From NCBI GenBank assembly GCA_016871175.1, contig VFZL01000007.1:62001-126000 (forward strand): 64,000 nucleotides of DNA, given 5' to 3'. The notes under the pieces are model-generated. The model searched no databases. It saw nothing but the letters and a program-made list of their open reading frames with translations, and had not been told where the DNA came from. Shown here one piece after another: positions 51,797 to 60,321 of the stretch (position 1 is the first letter of the stretch; every line of letters begins with the position of its first letter). The DNA comes from Acidimicrobiia bacterium. Lineage in GTDB: Bacteria > Acidobacteriota > Vicinamibacteria > Vicinamibacterales > CAVVIG01. A program made the position numbers and the translations under genes.

Positions 51797-51902
51797 ACCT
51801 GCGGCCCGCGGGCCGTCCCACTTCGAATTCACCGATCAGCGGCACCGCTGGATGCGGGAATGCTTCACTCCGCTCAGTTGGTCTTGCTGGCGACAAGTTC
51901 GG

Positions 51903-51923
51903 TCGACCGCCAAAACCGTCGAT
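51903..51923 (+). promoter_or_regulatory. Repeated TCGACCGCCAAAA element, copy 2
   Basis: Near-identical to the element at 51337; 37-57 bases upstream of the SulP start at 51960. Confidence 0.4.
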
Positions 51924-51959
51924 TTCCTGATCGTTCCTCGACTCTCGGTGTCATGCCAT

Positions 51960-53268
51960 ATGCCTAGCCATTCATCGGCCGAAATCGTCCGTCGGGCGCC
52001 AGATGCTGCGCCCCTAGTGCCGCGCCTGCTCTTTTACCTGAACCCGTTCGACCAGCGCTACGAGGACCTGTGGAAGGGCGACTGGCGCGTGAACGTCCTC
52101 CGGGACCTCGCCGCAGGCTTGATCGTCGCGCTGGTCGCGATTCCGCTCGCCATGGGCTTCGCTATGGCCTCGGGGCTGCGCCCCGAACAGGGCATCGTCG
52201 GTGGTGCGGTCGCCGGCTTCGTTGGAGCGGCCTGGGGCGGGTCGAAGTATCAGGTGTACGGCCCGACGGCGGCCTATATCCCCATGATCGGCGGCTTGAT
52301 GGCGAAGTACGACCACAGCATGCTCGTCCTCGCGTCGATCCTGTCGGGCGTCATCCTGATGCTCCTCGGCCTCGCGCGCCTCGGCCGGATCGTCGCCAAA
52401 GTGCCGCACTCCATCATCGTCGGTTTCACGATCGGGATCGCGGTGACGATCGCCCTCTCACAGATTGGCGAGGTCCTGGGCATCAGGGCGGCCATGGGCT
52501 ACGCCTTCATGGACAAGGTGCGGACAGTCGTGGCGCACGCCGGCGAGATCAGCGCGTACACGATCACGCTCGGCATCGGCACGTTCCTCATCACGAAGTA
52601 CGTCCTGAAGATCACGCCCTTCCTGCCCGCGCCGCTCATAGCGCTCGGCGTCATGTCGTTGGTCGCCAGCACGATCTGGCGTGACAAGCACCTCATGTCG
52701 ATCGGGGACAAGTACGGTTCGATCCCGACCGACTTCTGGGTCTTCACACCACCGGCGGCGTTCCCAAGCGGCGAGGCGCTTGGCGATCTGGCGTACTTCG
52801 TGGCCGCGATCGTCTTCGTCGCGGCGGTCGAGAGCCTGTTGTGCTCGCGGATGGCGGATCGGCTGGCGGACAACCGTGGCACCCCGTACAACCCGAACAA
52901 GGAGCTCTGGGGCCAGGACGGCGACCAACATCAAGGTTGGGGCCATCTCGCCGCTGGCCGGGTTCGCCAAGTGCTTCCTGAAGCTGGGTATCGCGCTCTA
53001 TCTGGCTTCGTGGCTGGAGTTCGTGCCGATGGCGTGCATCGGCGGCATCCTGCTGTTCATCTCGACGGCTATGGTCAAGCCCGGTGAGGTGCGACAAGTG
53101 CTGGCGCACAACGGCTTCCACATCGCCCTGATGGTCTACACCGCCATCATGGTTATCGTCACCGACTTCCTGACCGGCGTGTTGTCGGCCATCGTGATCT
53201 GGGGCGCGTTGAGCCGGTTCTTCGACGCACCGGTGCGCGTGCCGGAAACCACGGAAGCGAGGCGCTGA
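51960..53268 (+). pseudogene. SulP-family anion transporter with internal out-of-frame deletion
   Basis: A SulP membrane protein, family including sulfate, bicarbonate and other anion transporters. The N-terminus (NPFDQRYEDLWKGDWRVNVL, RDLAAGLIVALVAIPLAMGF, AAWGGSKYQVYGPTAAYIPM) and the later PYNPNKELWGQ are intact. Next should come a short loop ending in ALARTATNIKVGA; instead NKELWGQ is followed in another frame by ARTATNIKVGAISPLAGFAK, so roughly 20 codons (not a multiple of three bases) are missing around 52915-52920. The second frame then continues to 53268. GCCAGG at the join suggests a deletion between short repeats. The STAS domain is not present; the C-terminus is short, as in the BicA-like/SulP group beside carbonic anhydrase. 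Confidence 0.78.
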
Positions 53269-53270
53269 TC

Positions 53271-54170
53271 ATGCGTTACTTCGAACACGTGCTCGTCAGC
53301 CTGGCGATGGCGCCAGTGGACCGCGACCTCTTGCGGTACGCGCGCCTCATTCGCGAGATGGGCGAGGGGCGCACCCACTGCTCGTTCGTCCACGTGCTGC
53401 CGCCGGCGGACTTGGTCGCGCAGGGCAGCGGTCCCGTGCTGTCGCTGAGTGACGCCCGCGCCGCGCTGAGCGAGACGGTCGTCGAGGAAATCGGACCGTC
53501 GGCGGCCCATGACGTCAAGGTGATCGCCGGCCATCTGGTGGACGCCCTGTTGACCGAGGCGGCCGAGGAGGGGACCGATCTCATCATGGTCGGCCATCGC
53601 CGTGACGCCAAGGGACGACGGACCTTCAGCCGGCGACTCGCGATCAAGGCGCCGTGCTCGGTCTGGATGGTGCCGGAAGGCAGCGCGCCGCGGATCACCG
53701 GCGTCCTGGCGGCCGTCGACATGTCGCTCCCCTCTGCTCAGGCCCTCAGCCTCGCGACGCTGGTGGCCAGCCGTGCCAAGGCCGCAAAGTGCACCGTGCT
53801 GCACGTGCAATCTCCGAGCGAGCTCGGGCTCGATGGGGTCGAACGCGACAGCGCCGAGAAGGCGCTCGAGCGATTCCTGTCGCCGCTCGACCTGCACGGC
53901 GTGACGGTGACCACGCGGATCGAGGAATCTGGGTCCGTTTCTGGACCGACCAACGCGATCGTGGACGAGCTCGGCCTCGATCTGGTCGTTGTCGGCACAC
54001 GTGGGCGCAGCCCCTCGGCGGCCACCTTGCTCGGGAGCGAGTCGGAGCACGTGCTGGTCGAGTCGAAAGTGCCCGTGCTCATCACCAAGGAACCTGGCGC
54101 GCGCATCGGGCTCGTCCGCGCCCTGCTCGACCGCGACTTCCAACCACGTTACAGGACACGCTTCGGATAG
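53271..54170 (+). CDS. Universal stress protein with two UspA domains
   Basis: A 299-residue protein of two Usp repeats. Repeat 1 begins YFEHVLVSLAMAPVDRDLLR and ends SRRLAIKAPCSVWMVPEGSA; repeat 2 includes ITGVLAAVDMSLPSAQALSL, LDLVVVGTRGRSPSAATLLG and LVESKVPVLITKEPG. Repeat 2 retains the ATP-binding G-T-R-G-R-x9-G-S motif; repeat 1 has GHRRDAKGRRTFSRRLA at the same place and may not bind nucleotide. It starts two bases after the SulP stop and is four bases before carbonic anhydrase, so the three form one operon, as reported for SulP-USP-carbonic-anhydrase groups. Confidence 0.9.
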   Translation: MRYFEHVLVSLAMAPVDRDLLRYARLIREMGEGRTHCSFVHVLPPADLVAQGSGPVLSLSDARAALSETVVEEIGPSAAHDVKVIAGHLVDALLTEAAEEGTDLIMVGHRRDAKGRRTFSRRLAIKAPCSVWMVPEGSAPRITGVLAAVDMSLPSAQALSLATLVASRAKAAKCTVLHVQSPSELGLDGVERDSAEKALERFLSPLDLHGVTVTTRIEESGSVSGPTNAIVDELGLDLVVVGTRGRSPSAATLLGSESEHVLVESKVPVLITKEPGARIGLVRALLDRDFQPRYRTRFG

Positions 54171-54174
54171 AACC

Positions 54175-54816
54175 ATGCGCACGCTGACCAAAGAGCTCCA
54201 GCAGTCAATGACGCCGCAGCACGCTTTCGAGACCCTTGTCGAGGGCAACATGCGGTTCGCTCAGAACCTCCGATTCGATCGCAACCTGCTGCAACAAGCG
54301 ACGGAAACGGCGGACGGCCAGTTCCCGTTCGCGATCGTTCTCAGCTGCATGGACTCGCGGACGGCCCCCGAGCTCATCTTCGATCAGGGGCTGGGAGACA
54401 TCTTCAGCGTGAGAGTCGCCGGTAACGTGCTGAGCGAGGATGTGCTCGGCTGCATGGAGTTCGCGTGCCAAGTGGCCGGCTCGAAACTCATCGTCGTCCT
54501 GGGTCACACGCGGTGCGGGGCCGTCAAGGGCGCCTGCGATCGCGTGCGGCTCGGAAGCCTGACCGCGCTCCTGAACAAGATCCAACCGGCGGTCTACGCG
54601 GTGGAGAAGAACAGCGCCAAGGATCTGCCGTTCGCCGCGCTGGTGGACCGTGTGGCCATGGAGAACACGCGTCAACAGCTGCGCGGCATCCTCGAGCGGA
54701 GCCCGATCCTCGAGCACCTGTACAACGACCGCAAGATCGGCATGGCAGGCGGCATGTACTCGGTCGAGACAGGCGAAGTGGCCTTCTTCGAGCGGAACGT
54801 CCACGCCGGCGATTAG
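54175..54816 (+). CDS. Beta-class carbonic anhydrase
   Basis: A 213-residue zinc enzyme that interconverts CO2 and bicarbonate. Zinc ligands are Cys58 in LSCMDSRTAPE, His111 and Cys114 in LGHTRCGAVKGA; the Asp60-Arg62 catalytic pair lies in CMDSR. It ends in a typical SVETGEVAFFERNV. The ATG at 54175 follows the USP gene by four bases. The link with a SulP transporter suggests a bicarbonate uptake and supply function. Its stop overlaps the convergent USP gene by 4 bases (54813-54816). Confidence 0.93.
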   Translation: MRTLTKELQQSMTPQHAFETLVEGNMRFAQNLRFDRNLLQQATETADGQFPFAIVLSCMDSRTAPELIFDQGLGDIFSVRVAGNVLSEDVLGCMEFACQVAGSKLIVVLGHTRCGAVKGACDRVRLGSLTALLNKIQPAVYAVEKNSAKDLPFAALVDRVAMENTRQQLRGILERSPILEHLYNDRKIGMAGGMYSVETGEVAFFERNVHAGD

Positions 54817-55709
54817 CTGAAGGTGGTGCCTCGCTGGCTCACTCTCAGGTCCGCCAGCGCTTCGCGTAGACGCAGACCCGCGCCGAAGTGTTTGACAGCC
54901 AGCACGGAAATCGGGCTCGACAACAAGACGTGCTCGGTCTCACTACCCAGAAGCAGGGCCGAGGCCCTGGTCCGGCCGCGCGTGCCCATGACGATCGCTC
55001 CGCCGCCCTGTTCGGTGCCCACGCGAACGATCGCGCGTGCCACGTCAGACCCCTCTTCGAAGAGCGGCACCGCCTCGACGTCGTGAAGATCGATCCGCGC
55101 GACGAACAGCGCAAAGGCCTCGTGCTCGCGGCCGAAGGCGTCAGCCTCGTCGTATTCCTCGGGTGCGGCACGAGACGAGTCCAATCGCACGTGGAGCGCC
55201 CGACACATGTTCTCGCCGGCGCGCGCGGCGATGGCAGCGCCAACCCGCAGCGCGTCAGCCGCACGGGGCGAGAAGTCCACCGGCACCAGAACCGGCTTGA
55301 GCGACGCTGGTGTCGAGCGCGGCACCATCCAGACCGAACACGGCGCGTGCATCGCGAGTCGACGGGCCACGACGCGTCGGCCGGCATGAAGCGGCTCTCC
55401 GGGGACGAGTACGAGGTCGGCGCTCGTTTCCTCTATGGTCGCGAGCGTGGTCTCCAATGGGTTGCCGCGCCGCACGGAGACACCCAGCCGACCGTCGTGG
55501 TACCAACGCGACAACGGATCGGGTGCCAGCGCCAACAGCCGTGTCGCGGCGGCCTCTTCAGCTGAGGCGGTCGACACCGTTGGCGAAATATACAGCCATC
55601 GCATGTGATCGGGATCGAGTACGCGGGCAAGCGCCGCTGCGTACTCGACCATCGTCGGCGACTCGATGTCCGGGGACACGAGAACCAGGACCGAGCGGAA
55701 GACAGGCAT
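54813..55709 (-). CDS. Universal stress protein with two UspA domains (convergent copy)
   Basis: A 298-residue two-domain USP, convergent with the carbonic anhydrase gene. Domain 1: VFRSVLVLVSPDIESPTMVE, VVARRLAMHAPCSVWMVP. Domain 2: LKPVLVPVDFSPRAADALRV, AIVMGTRGRTRASALLLGSE with the complete G-T-R-G-R ATP-binding motif, and SSPISVLAVKHF. It shares the VARRLAxxAPCSVWMVP block with the USP at 53271, so the two are paralogues. I prefer the ATG at 55709 (MPVFRSVLVLV) to that at 55781. Confidence 0.87.
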   Translation of the reverse strand: MPVFRSVLVLVSPDIESPTMVEYAAALARVLDPDHMRWLYISPTVSTASAEEAAATRLLALAPDPLSRWYHDGRLGVSVRRGNPLETTLATIEETSADLVLVPGEPLHAGRRVVARRLAMHAPCSVWMVPRSTPASLKPVLVPVDFSPRAADALRVGAAIAARAGENMCRALHVRLDSSRAAPEEYDEADAFGREHEAFALFVARIDLHDVEAVPLFEEGSDVARAIVRVGTEQGGGAIVMGTRGRTRASALLLGSETEHVLLSSPISVLAVKHFGAGLRLREALADLRVSQRGTTFS

Positions 55710-55811
55710 CTGGAACAGCCACGCCAGTGTACATCGCCGGATCGCCGCAGAAGGCGGGAGCGATTGGCCAACCGCACGCATCCACGTATTAACGGTTAGG
55801 ATCAGAAGTCG

Positions 55812-56498
55812 ATGATACGTGCCGCCCTCTGCGCGCTTAGCCTGTGTCTCGGGCTTCGGCCAGCGTTCGCCCAGGACACACAGGATGGACAGCTCTGGAT
55901 GCAGGCGCTGGCCATCGGACAGCTCTCACCGAGTTGGCGGACGCATCTCGAGCTGCAACCGCGGGTCTTCGAAAACTCGTCGGAGCTCGGTCTCACGATC
56001 GTCCGCATGGCCTTGGGGAGACAGATCACACCTCGGATCTCAGTCTGGGGCGGGTACGCGTGGGTGCCCCGCTCGCTCGGACCGTTCACCAGCCATGAAC
56101 AGCGACTCTGGCAGCAGGTGTCGGCGACGCTGCCGCGAGCCTGGCGGTGGGCACCTTCCGCACGCATTCGCCTGGAGCAACGCTGGTTGGGGCAATGGAT
56201 CGACACCGTGCACCGACTCCGGCTGATGGCACGGGCGCAGCGACCCATCGGAGAGGGCGGACCGTGGCACGTGGCGATCTACAACGAAGCGATGATCACG
56301 CTCGACACGACAACTCAGGGTCCTTTCCGAGGGTACGACCGCAATCGTTTGTTCGGAGGGCTCGGTCGGCGTCTCTCTCCGACATTTACGGCTGAGTTTG
56401 GCTACATGTGGGAGAACTCCACGATCCGCGGTCCCCGTCAGCGCAACGAGCACGTCACCTCGCTGGTTCTGAACGTCGCCTGGCCCAGGGCGAGGTAG
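55812..56498 (+). CDS. DUF2490 exported outer-membrane-type protein
   Basis: A 228-residue exported protein of DUF2490: signal peptide MIRAALCALSLCLGLRPAFA, then a beta-rich barrel-like body (WRTHLELQPRVFENSSELG, ISVWGGYAWVPRSL, ARIRLEQRWLGQWIDTVHRL, FTAEFGYMWEN). The family is found in outer membranes of many Gram-negative bacteria with no function assigned. Intact, unlike the barrel genes at 32700, 34301 and 56926. Confidence 0.82.
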   Translation: MIRAALCALSLCLGLRPAFAQDTQDGQLWMQALAIGQLSPSWRTHLELQPRVFENSSELGLTIVRMALGRQITPRISVWGGYAWVPRSLGPFTSHEQRLWQQVSATLPRAWRWAPSARIRLEQRWLGQWIDTVHRLRLMARAQRPIGEGGPWHVAIYNEAMITLDTTTQGPFRGYDRNRLFGGLGRRLSPTFTAEFGYMWENSTIRGPRQRNEHVTSLVLNVAWPRAR

Positions 56499-56925
56499 GA
56501 GGCATGACCCGGTTGGGCTCTGAGTCCGGGAAAGCGCCCGACAAAATTGTCAGTCTGCCTGCTTGGCCGACAGTTGCGTCTCCCCGTTGTCCTTGTCCCG
56601 AACGCACGCTCAGCGCGTGCTCGCGAGCGACAAGCCCAGGGCTCAAGGTCGTAGCATGGCCTAGATGGCGGCTGTCGAGAATCTGACCTTGTTATCGGGC
56701 TGGAGCGGCGGCTCTTCACAAAAATGTCGGGTCATCCCCCAGTCCCTCCACCTCGACGTATCTCGAGAAGTCGTTTCCTGAGCATCACTTACATCGAACG
56801 ACCCGCGTCGTCCGTCGGTCGGACTCGCTCTTGCCATGCTCTCGCCTGTCGCGTTGCGCGAGAACGCTGGCCCGTGGTGTCGAGTGCCGCGGATGACGCT
56901 CGCAAGCTCGCAAGAGGAGACGCCA
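56499..56925. other. Intergenic stretch before porin gene
   Basis: 427 bases with no gene found. AAGAGGAGA at 56912-56920 is the ribosome-binding site for the porin ATG at 56926; no certain promoter hexamers were recognised. Confidence 0.4.
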
Positions 56926-58200
56926 ATGCGCTGTGTTTCGACTCACGACCGTTCGCGGTCGCTCCCCCGAGGAATGTGTAGGTCCACTCTGATCGGCGCG
57001 CTGTGCGCGGTCGCGTTGAGCGCGCAGGCCGCATCCGCTGGCCCCCTGGACGGGGCGCACAAGTCGGGTAAGCACGAAAAGCCGGAGAAAGGCCTGTTCG
57101 TGTCGGCTCTCGAGGCCTCCGCACGCGAGTCGACAGCCGTGAGCGTCGAGGCCGCGTCACAGACCGCCTCGGCGGACACGGTCCTCTCGTTCTTCAGAAA
57201 AGTCGAGTTCACCGGCCTTGTGGATGTGTACTACACCTACAACTTCAACGAGCCGCTGACAGGCGAGATCACGCCCCTCCGGAACTTCGACGTGCGCCAC
57301 AACCAGTGGAGCGTATCGCTCCTCGAGCTCGCGATGAACAAGGCCGCGTCCTCTGACGACCGGGTGGGCTTCCGTCTCGACCTGCAGTACGGGCAACTCG
57401 CGCAGATCTTCAACGGCGACCCGCTGGACAACAACGCGCTCGTCAACGTGCAACAGGCCTATGTCAGCTATCTCGCGCCCGTCGGCAGCGGCCTGACGCT
57501 GGACGTCGGCAAGTTCGTGACGCCGGTCGGGTTTGAGCCCACCGAGAGCAAGGACAACAACTACTACTCGCGCGCGTTCATGTACGCACTTGGCCCCTAC
57601 TACCACGTGGGCGCGCGCCTCGCTTACACGGTCAACGACCAGGTGAGTGTTGGCGGCATGATTGTCAACGGGTGGAACGCCACGGGTGACAACAACGCCG
57701 GCAAGACCATCGGCGGTACCGTGACGGTCAAGCCGATCTCCAAGGTCAGCATCACGCAGAACGTCCTGTTCGGACCCGAACAGACCGACAACACCGAAGA
57801 CGTTCGGACGATGTCGGATACGGTGGTGGCCGTGACGGTCAATGACAAGGTGACGGCCGGGGTGAACTACGACTAGGTCAAGGACGGCGTCGACGGTGAG
57901 GGGATCTCGGCGCAGGCTGTCGGTCTCTACTTCAAGGGTCAGCTCACGCCGGTCTTCGCGTTGGCACCCCGTTTCGAGATCTACGACGATGCCGATGGTT
58001 TCATGACGGGGCGCGCGCAGACGCTGAAGGAGTTCACGATGACCGCCGAATTGAAGCACTCGCAGGGACTCATCTTCCGCGCGGAGTACCGGCGTGACTG
58101 GTCAGACGTGAACTACTTCGTGAAGAAGGGCCGGTCGGAGAACAACCAGAACACCTTCACGATCGTGTTTGTCTACGGGTTCAGTTCGAAGACGCCGTAG
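56926..58200 (+). pseudogene. BBP2-type (OmpL-like) porin with in-frame TAG
   Basis: A porin of the putative beta-barrel porin-2 type. From the ATG at 56926: a leader (TLIGALCAVALSAQAASAGP), then FFRKVEFTGLVDVYYTYNFN, LQYGQLAQIFNGDPLDNNAL, VQQAYVSYLAPVGSGLTLDV and GKFVTPVGFEPTESKDNNYY. At 57874-57876 a TAG interrupts the strand VTAGVNYD; the frame continues directly with VKDGVDGEGISAQAVGLYFK and AEYRRDWSDVNYFVKKG, ending in FTIVFVYGFSSKTP. Without it the protein would be 424 residues and typical of the family. The truncated version lacks the last strands needed to close the barrel. Confidence 0.84.
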
Positions 58201-58236
58201 TGGCGTGTTGGCGGCGCGACCGGGCGACCCCCGCCT

Positions 58237-58704
58237 TTAGCGCCGCTTTCCGCGCGCCGAACCCTTCCGCTTTGCGACAGCCCTCTTTGCGACAGCCCCC
58301 TTCGAGACGGCCCGCTTCGCGCTCGCGGGTCGTTTGGCCTTGGCGCTCTTGCTCCTGGCGGCTGCCTTCTTGGTCGTGGCGGCCGGGCCGCGCCTTTTCG
58401 CCGCCTTTCGGCTGCCAGTTCTTGACGCCTTCTTCGCTGCCTTCGCCGCCTTCTTCGCCGGCTTGGCGGCTGCAGGCTTCGGTCTGTTGACCGCCGCAGG
58501 CGCTGGCTTTGGCGGGGTTTGAGCGGCCTCCGGCGGTTTCGCGACGGCCTTTGGACTCGACGGCGCGGGTCGACTCACCACCTCGTCGAGTTCGGGTTCG
58601 ATGTCCTCGAGATCGCTTTCCACCGGATCGAGGTCGGGCAGCTCCGCACTACCGAGATCGTCGTCCGCTAATCCGAGGTCATCGTCGTCGTAGTCGTCCT
58701 GCAT
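58237..58704 (-). CDS. Histone H1-like Lys/Ala/Pro-rich protein with acidic N-terminus
   Basis: A 155-residue low-complexity protein of two opposite halves: an acidic start (MQDDYDDDDLGLADDDLGSA, DLDPVESDLEDIEPELDEV) and a strongly basic K/A/R/P tail with AKPAKKAAKAAKKASRTGSR-type repeats, resembling bacterial histone H1 homologues that bind DNA without sequence preference. The tail's own composition should make it interact with the acidic head when DNA is absent. Length and purpose are otherwise undefined; no family beyond H1-like is claimed. Confidence 0.62.
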   Translation of the reverse strand: MQDDYDDDDLGLADDDLGSAELPDLDPVESDLEDIEPELDEVVSRPAPSSPKAVAKPPEAAQTPPKPAPAAVNRPKPAAAKPAKKAAKAAKKASRTGSRKAAKRRGPAATTKKAAARSKSAKAKRPASAKRAVSKGAVAKRAVAKRKGSARGKRR

Positions 58705-58854
58705 GGTCCGCCTCTCGTGGGCCGCCGCCCTATTGGAGAGCCTGTGTACGCATGGCGGAACGGACCGACCTGGACCGCGACGCCACCTCCGAATCAGTCT
58801 TGCGACCGCTTAGCATGACCAACCTGCTGGGCCCAGTCAAGACTCCCACGTTCG

Positions 58855-60258
58855 CTAGCGACGGCTGTATAGGTCGAGCACCATCTCCAGGGCTCGACGG
58901 CACACCGCGCAGAACGGCACCTCGTCGCGCGTGAACATGATGCAGTCCGACTGCGGCCGGAAGTATCCTTTGGCCTCGTAGTTCGCGCCCTCGAACGCCC
59001 CGATGACTTTCCCGTTGGGTGGTGCATTCAGTAGAGCCGTGTCTCGCAGCATCTCCTCACGAAACAGCGCGTTCATCTCCGCCTCCGGGCGGTTCTGCGC
59101 GCGTATCTGCCGGCGGCGCTCCTGCCGCTGTTTCGAGTCGCTCTCGTACTGATCCTTCGGCCAGGGCGTTGGAAGCGGCGTGCCCGGCGCGACGAGATCC
59201 TTCCACTTTAAGTTCGCCGGATCGAGCAGCGCGGTGATATTCGGTTCCCACGGCTCGATGCGGTTGGTCGCGGGAAGATACGCGACATCGGAGGTATAGT
59301 ACTCGTCGGCCAGCGCGGCGATGTGGTGGCCGAACTCGTGCACGAAGATGTACGGCGCCCAGGCACTGTCGGCTGCGACTGTCGCGTACAGGTTGAAGAT
59401 GCCGCCGCCGCCGTACGTCTCCGAATTCGTGAGGATCTCGACCAGCTCGTACGGCGCGTTCGCGGCGATCTCCCGGAACGCACGATTCTCGAGCGTCAGA
59501 ATGTAACGCTCCGAGTCGAACGTGTCGTATGAGGCGCCGAGTGGCGACCGCCGGTGGATCTTGCCGGACGGGCGGGAGATCCCCGATTCAGCCGCTGCGG
59601 GGACGAGCCCCCAGACGTTGATGTCCCGGCGACGCTCCTTGAACGGCGTCGTACCGAAGAACACGTCGAGCATCCGCTTGGCGTCACGCTCGAACTTCCC
59701 GCGCTCGCGGGCAGTGTAGCCGTCACCGAGAATCAACAGATCGAGCTTGTCCTCGGGTGGCCCGGCCTTGTGCAGCTCCATGAGCGGTCCGGCGCTGGTC
59801 GGCGCCGCGCCCCGGATGATGAACTTGTCGGCGGGATCGAGCGTAAAGGTCCAGATGTCGGTGAACGCGTTCTTCGCATCCCGCTTACGCAGCGTGACCC
59901 TGGCCTTTGCCTCTACCACCGGGAAGCGCAGCGACTCCGAGAACGTTCGGTTCATCGCCTTCGCTTCGGCTGTGGTCTCCCACTCGCCGTAGATGGACGC
60001 AAAGCCGCGCGAATACAACACTCGACCGCTCTGAGCATCGGCCACCTCGAAGAAGTACTTCCCGAGGTTCGATGTGTCGATGGGCTTGGCAGGATTACCC
60101 GGCCACGGCAGCGGCTCGATGACCACACGGTCGAGGCTGAACCGCTCCTCTTTGTCGTTGCCGGTGTGGTAGTAGTCCACCCGCATCGTCGCCGGCGCCG
60201 CCAGGGCCGGACTGGCGATGCACAAGATGAGGGCGACACGCCAGGCTGCTCGAATCAT
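58855..60258 (-). CDS. M64-family exported zinc metallopeptidase
   Basis: A 467-residue exported protein, signal peptide MIRAAWRVALILCIASPALA. The catalytic zinc motif is HEFGHHIAALADEY (HExxH at residues 307-311), matching the IgA-peptidase M64 family together with DKLDLLILGDGYTARERGKF, ASYDTFDSERYILTLENRAF and the C-terminal DCIMFTRDEVPFCAVCRRAL. Acidobacteriota often carry several M64 enzymes, presumably for degrading extracellular protein; the substrate here is unknown. The ATG at 60258 is preferred to one at 60318 because it opens directly into the signal peptide. Intact. Confidence 0.92.
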   Translation of the reverse strand: MIRAAWRVALILCIASPALAAPATMRVDYYHTGNDKEERFSLDRVVIEPLPWPGNPAKPIDTSNLGKYFFEVADAQSGRVLYSRGFASIYGEWETTAEAKAMNRTFSESLRFPVVEAKARVTLRKRDAKNAFTDIWTFTLDPADKFIIRGAAPTSAGPLMELHKAGPPEDKLDLLILGDGYTARERGKFERDAKRMLDVFFGTTPFKERRRDINVWGLVPAAAESGISRPSGKIHRRSPLGASYDTFDSERYILTLENRAFREIAANAPYELVEILTNSETYGGGGIFNLYATVAADSAWAPYIFVHEFGHHIAALADEYYTSDVAYLPATNRIEPWEPNITALLDPANLKWKDLVAPGTPLPTPWPKDQYESDSKQRQERRRQIRAQNRPEAEMNALFREEMLRDTALLNAPPNGKVIGAFEGANYEAKGYFRPQSDCIMFTRDEVPFCAVCRRALEMVLDLYSRR

Positions 60259-60321
60259 GATTCCCACGTTAGCATGCGGGGGCCCCGATCGCGCGACACC
60301 CTTGGAGGAGAAGGCCACGCC

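Noticed and set aside
4722-57876. Reassigned stop codon or programmed read-through
   Set aside because: TAG, TAA and TGA all appear among the interrupting stops, and all three are also used as normal terminators here. No selenocysteine-type hairpin was noted after the TGA at 32901.
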